Under the pieces are notes generated by a model. The model was not told the origin of the DNA, searched no databases, and saw only the letters and a list, made by a program, of their open reading frames with translations. Both the position numbers and the translations under genes were made by a program. A stretch of DNA of 8,719 nucleotides, taken from assembly GCA_903827085.1 (NCBI GenBank), contig CAIKHC010000028.1:1-8719 (forward strand), in the 5' to 3' direction. Below, one piece after another: positions 6,515 through 8,719 of this stretch. Numbering within the stretch: position 1 is the first letter of the stretch; every line of letters begins with the position of its first letter. This stretch comes from an uncultured Candidatus Nemicrothrix sp. GTDB taxonomy: Bacteria; Actinomycetota; Acidimicrobiia; Acidimicrobiales; Acidimicrobilacustridaceae.

Positions 6515-7869
6515 CAGGCGGGACGAACCTGGGTGCCGTCGGCAGTGTCCTCAACGAGCCAACCGGCGCCGGTGAGTTCATCGCGAATGGCGTCGGCAGC
6601 GGCCCAGTCCTTGGCTGCGCGGGCCTCGTCACGAGCACGAGCGCGTTCAAGAATCTCGGCAGGAACTTCTTCGCCGCCAGCGTTGAGGACGAGCCCAACC
6701 GCGCCACAAATTTCAAACGCCGCAGCTGCTAGCGGTGCCGCGGTTGTGGAGTCGCCCGCATCAAGTGCCGTGTTGGCTTGACCAACAAGACCAAATAACA
6801 ACGCCACAGCAGCAGGTGTATCGAGATCGCTGTCCATAGCGACGCGGAACGCCTCGACCGATGCAGCATCGGGTTCGCCGGTCAGTCCGGCATTTGCCGC
6901 ACGTCGGGCAAAGGCATCGAGTCGACGCAACGCAGCTGACGCATCGTCGGTTGTCGCGCGGGTGACTTCAAGAGGCGTGCGGTAGTGCGACCGAAGAACT
7001 AACAAGCGATACGCGCGCGGATCGGTGGATTCAACGAGATCGAGAAGATTGGTGAAGTTGCCGAGGCTCTTTGACATTTTCTCGCCGCCGACTTCAACAA
7101 AGCCGTTGTGCATCCAATGCCGTGCAAATGTGCGCCCCGATGCCAACGCCTGTGCACGTTCGTTCTCGTGATGCGGAAAGGCGAGGTCTTGACCTCCGCC
7201 ATGAAGATCGAATCCTTCACCCAGGAGGTCGAGCGACATCACGACACACTCGGTATGCCAACCCGGTCGACCTTCGCCCCACGGCGATGGCCACGAAGGT
7301 TCGCCTGGCTTGGTGAACTTCCAAAGCGCGAAATCAATCGGCGAATGCTTGTGATCTGCCACTTCGACGCGCGCGCCAGCTTGTAGCGATTCGATCGATT
7401 GACGGGCAAGCAATCCGTAGTCAGAAACAGCAGCCGGGGTGAAGTACACGCCGTCGTCGGAAACGTAGGCAACATCGCGAGCGATCAGGTCGGCAATGAG
7501 TTCAACCATTTGATCGACATAGGCAGTGGCATGCGGGTCGGAGGTCGGACGGTCGACGCCGATGGCCTCCATGGCCTTCCACCACACCTGCTCACACTTC
7601 TGCGCGATATCGGACCACTCTCGGCCTTCGTCGTTCGCCCGCTTGATGATCTTGTCGTCGATGTCAGTGATATTCGAGACGTAATTGACCTCGAGGCCAG
7701 TCCACGTGAGATAACGGCGCAGAACGTCGAACACGAGTGAGAAGCGACCATGACCCAGATGGGGCGGCCCGTAGACCGTTGGCCCGCACACGTACATCGA
7801 GACCTTCCCCGGTTCACGGGGTTCGAAGGGCACAACCTTGCCCTGAGCGGTATCAAAGAGGTGAAGCAC
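6514..7869 (-). CDS. cysS: Cysteinyl-tRNA synthetase
   Basis: Class I aminoacyl-tRNA synthetase that charges tRNA-Cys with cysteine in the cytoplasm; essential for translation. With the GTG ending at 7869 as start, the protein has 451 residues and begins 'VLHLFDTAQGK', aligning from the first residue with the E. coli enzyme (461 residues, from memory). The HIGH motif is HLGH at 37-40 after 'YVCGPTVYG'. The zinc ligands are C28, C208 ('GWHTEC'), H233 and E237 ('FPHHENE'), and the catalytic loop is KMSKS at 264-268. 'NITDIDDKIIKRAN' and 'GEPSWPSPWGEGRPGWH' are typical of CysS and exclude the mycothiol ligase MshC. The C-terminal helical tail includes 'AKDWAAADAIRDEL'. An alternative GTG at 7896 would add nine residues (MWGQVALAV). 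AGGAGG lies just before it (7904-7899), but at only two bases' distance, too close to serve it. TAGCGT lies eight bases before the preferred GTG. The gene is the first of a minus-strand group and is coupled to the exporter behind it. Confidence 0.97.
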   Translation of the reverse strand: MLHLFDTAQGKVVPFEPREPGKVSMYVCGPTVYGPPHLGHGRFSLVFDVLRRYLTWTGLEVNYVSNITDIDDKIIKRANDEGREWSDIAQKCEQVWWKAMEAIGVDRPTSDPHATAYVDQMVELIADLIARDVAYVSDDGVYFTPAAVSDYGLLARQSIESLQAGARVEVADHKHSPIDFALWKFTKPGEPSWPSPWGEGRPGWHTECVVMSLDLLGEGFDLHGGGQDLAFPHHENERAQALASGRTFARHWMHNGFVEVGGEKMSKSLGNFTNLLDLVESTDPRAYRLLVLRSHYRTPLEVTRATTDDASAALRRLDAFARRAANAGLTGEPDAASVEAFRVAMDSDLDTPAAVALLFGLVGQANTALDAGDSTTAAPLAAAAFEICGAVGLVLNAGGEEVPAEILERARARDEARAAKDWAAADAIRDELTGAGWLVEDTADGTQVRPA

Positions 7870-7877
7870 GACTGCCA

Positions 7878-7883
7878 ACGCTA
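7878..7883 (-). promoter_or_regulatory. Putative -10 element (TAGCGT) of cysS
   Basis: On the minus strand TAGCGT lies eight bases before the GTG ending at 7869, the start chosen for cysS by homology. It is identical to the box ahead of valS on the other strand. A transcript starting about seven bases downstream would be leaderless or nearly so and would exclude the upstream GTG at 7896. No clear -35 hexamer is present. Confidence 0.45.
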
Positions 7884-7911
7884 CCTGTCCCCACACCCCC
7901 TCCTGCGAGTC

Positions 7912-7921
7912 CTCACGTGAG
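7912..7921. promoter_or_regulatory. 10-bp perfect palindrome in the cysS-valS divergent intergenic region
   Basis: CTCACGTGAG is a perfect palindrome in the 86-bp region between the two divergent synthetase genes. GAGTC also repeats directly at 7907-7911 and 7919-7923, overlapping its edges. The palindrome lies about 20 bases upstream of the valS -10-like box, so it would overlap the valS -35 region, and about 30 bases upstream of the cysS box. It is a plausible binding site for a dimeric regulator acting on both genes, but a palindrome of this size could also arise by chance in a region this long. Confidence 0.3.
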
Positions 7922-7940
7922 TCGAACAGGCGGGGCGAAC

Positions 7941-7946
7941 TAGCGT
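7941..7946 (+). promoter_or_regulatory. Putative -10 element (TAGCGT) of valS
   Basis: TAGCGT lies nine bases before the valS ATG at 7956, and no Shine-Dalgarno sequence lies between them. Only a weak -35 candidate (GTGAGT, 7917-7922, matching TTGACA at three positions) is found 18 bases upstream. The mRNA would carry a leader of only a few bases. Confidence 0.45.
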
Positions 7947-7955
7947 GATCGGGTC

Positions 7956-8719
7956 ATGACATCGGCCACCCCCACCCCGCGAAGCAGTTGGACTGTCCCC
8001 CAAAAGCCCGACCTTGAGGGCCTTGAGGCCCGCTGGGGCGCGACCTGGGACGCCGACGGCACCTATTCCTTTGATCGCACCGCCACCCGAGACGGCGTGT
8101 ACTCGATCGATACTCCTCCCCCGACCGTCAGTGGCTCGCTCCATGTCGGCCATGTCTTCAGTTACACCCACACCGACACCATCGCCCGCTACCAGCGCAT
8201 GCGTGGCAAATCGGTCTTCTATCCAATGGGATGGGACGACAACGGCCTGCCCACCGAACGTCGAGTGCAGAACTACTACGGCGTGCAGTGCGATCCGTCG
8301 CTGCCGTACGACCCCGACTTCGCGACGCCGACGCCCATGTCCGATCGCCCGAAGGAAGATCAGAAGAAGCTTCCGGCGCAGATCAGCCGCCGCAACTTCA
8401 TCGAGTTGTGCACCACGCTCACCGCTGAAGATGAAAAGGCATTTGAAGAGCTCTTCCGTACGCTCGGACTTTCGGTTGACTGGTCGCTCACCTATGCCAC
8501 CATCGACGATCGCTGTCGTCGCGTTGCCCAGCGCGCGTTCCTTCGCAACCTTGCGCGCGACGAGGCATACCAGGCCGAAGCTCCAGTGTTGTGGGACGTC
8601 GACTTCCGCTGCGCCGTTGCCCAGGCAGAACTTGAAGATCGCGAAATGCCCGGCGCATATCACCGTCTGCCGTTTGTTCGCACCGACAACGGTGAACCGA
8701 TCTACATCGAAACAACGCG
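7956..8719 (+). CDS. valS: Valyl-tRNA synthetase, N-terminal part (3' truncated by window end)
   Basis: The first 254 codons of valS, open to the window end. The enzyme is a large class I synthetase that charges tRNA-Val. After a short polar N-terminus, 'ARWGATWDADGTYSFD' (25-40) starts the conserved part. The HIGH motif is HVGH at 63-66 within 'PPPTVSGSLHVGH', followed by 'TIARYQRMRGK' and 'FYPMGWDDNGLPTERRVQ'. This last segment is the form found in archaeal, rickettsial and many actinobacterial ValRS proteins, not the 'GTDHAGIATQ' form of E. coli. Further on are 'ISRRNFIELC' and 'LGLSVDWSLTYATID', typical of the region that leads to the editing domain. The KMSKS loop, most of the editing domain and the anticodon-binding domain lie beyond the window. 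The ATG is the start that fits: no ribosome site precedes it, but a TAGCGT box sits nine bases upstream. The gene is divergent from cysS. Confidence 0.96.
   Translation, partial: MTSATPTPRSSWTVPQKPDLEGLEARWGATWDADGTYSFDRTATRDGVYSIDTPPPTVSGSLHVGHVFSYTHTDTIARYQRMRGKSVFYPMGWDDNGLPTERRVQNYYGVQCDPSLPYDPDFATPTPMSDRPKEDQKKLPAQISRRNFIELCTTLTAEDEKAFEELFRTLGLSVDWSLTYATIDDRCRRVAQRAFLRNLARDEAYQAEAPVLWDVDFRCAVAQAELEDREMPGAYHRLPFVRTDNGEPIYIETT

Noticed and set aside
6514..7869. MshC (cysteine:GlcN-Ins ligase of mycothiol synthesis) instead of CysS
   Set aside because: Length, the 'CGPTVYG' and 'FPHHENE' contexts, the GWHTEC zinc Cys and the full C-terminal tRNA-binding part all fit CysS.
7881..8663. A 260-codon open frame on the minus strand across the start of valS and the cysS-valS spacer
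   Set aside because: It lies antisense to a clearly recognised valS, its translation looks like shadow sequence with Arg/Gly/Val runs and no family motif, and it would cover both promoter boxes.
1..8719. Mobile element, CRISPR array, toxin-antitoxin pair, phage or defence system
   Set aside because: No transposase, integrase, terminal inverted repeats, spaced repeats or short paired genes were seen. Gene content is housekeeping and metabolic.

Overview
The window looks like a stretch of chromosome from a free-living, moderately GC-rich actinobacterium. My best guess is an Acidimicrobiia-type marine or freshwater lineage. The reasons are the C/G-ending codon bias, the form of the valyl-tRNA synthetase, a FadE-type acyl-CoA dehydrogenase, and start sites that lack a Shine-Dalgarno sequence but carry a TAnnnT box just upstream. 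The lineage is inference from gene content. I saw no mobile element, tRNA, rRNA or CRISPR array.

Layout. Left block, + strand: the C-terminal end of a secreted or surface beta-rich protein (1-360), a 152-bp spacer, a metal-dependent amidohydrolase/deaminase of the MtaD/TRZ-ATZ type (513-1790), and an OafA-like membrane acyltransferase fused to an SGNH hydrolase domain (1839-3890). A GC-rich hairpin (3889-3909) separates this block from a convergent minus-strand block. Read in its own direction, that block runs cysS (7869-6514), a TetA-like MFS exporter (6514-5198) and an acyl-CoA dehydrogenase (5140-3923). cysS and the exporter overlap by one base (TGATG). Right edge, + strand: the first 254 codons of valS (7956 to the window end), divergent from cysS across an 86-bp intergenic region.

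How the genes relate. cysS and valS are two essential aminoacyl-tRNA synthetases sharing one short divergent control region with a 10-bp perfect palindrome. The exporter is probably translated by coupling from cysS. The acyl-CoA dehydrogenase has its own good ribosome binding site and may be the last gene of that transcript. The acyltransferase-SGNH protein probably O-acylates a cell-surface or exported glycan. The amidohydrolase probably belongs to nucleoside/purine or amino-heterocycle salvage, and nothing visible ties it to the acyltransferase beyond proximity.

Most notable pattern: TA(G/C)CGT occurs, by eye on both strands, only three times in the window. Each copy lies 8-9 bases upstream of a start codon with no Shine-Dalgarno sequence (acyltransferase, cysS at the homology-supported GTG, and valS). 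I read this as a -10 element for leaderless or near-leaderless mRNAs. I found no clear evidence of an entirely new multi-gene system; the window is mostly housekeeping genes with several local oddities.
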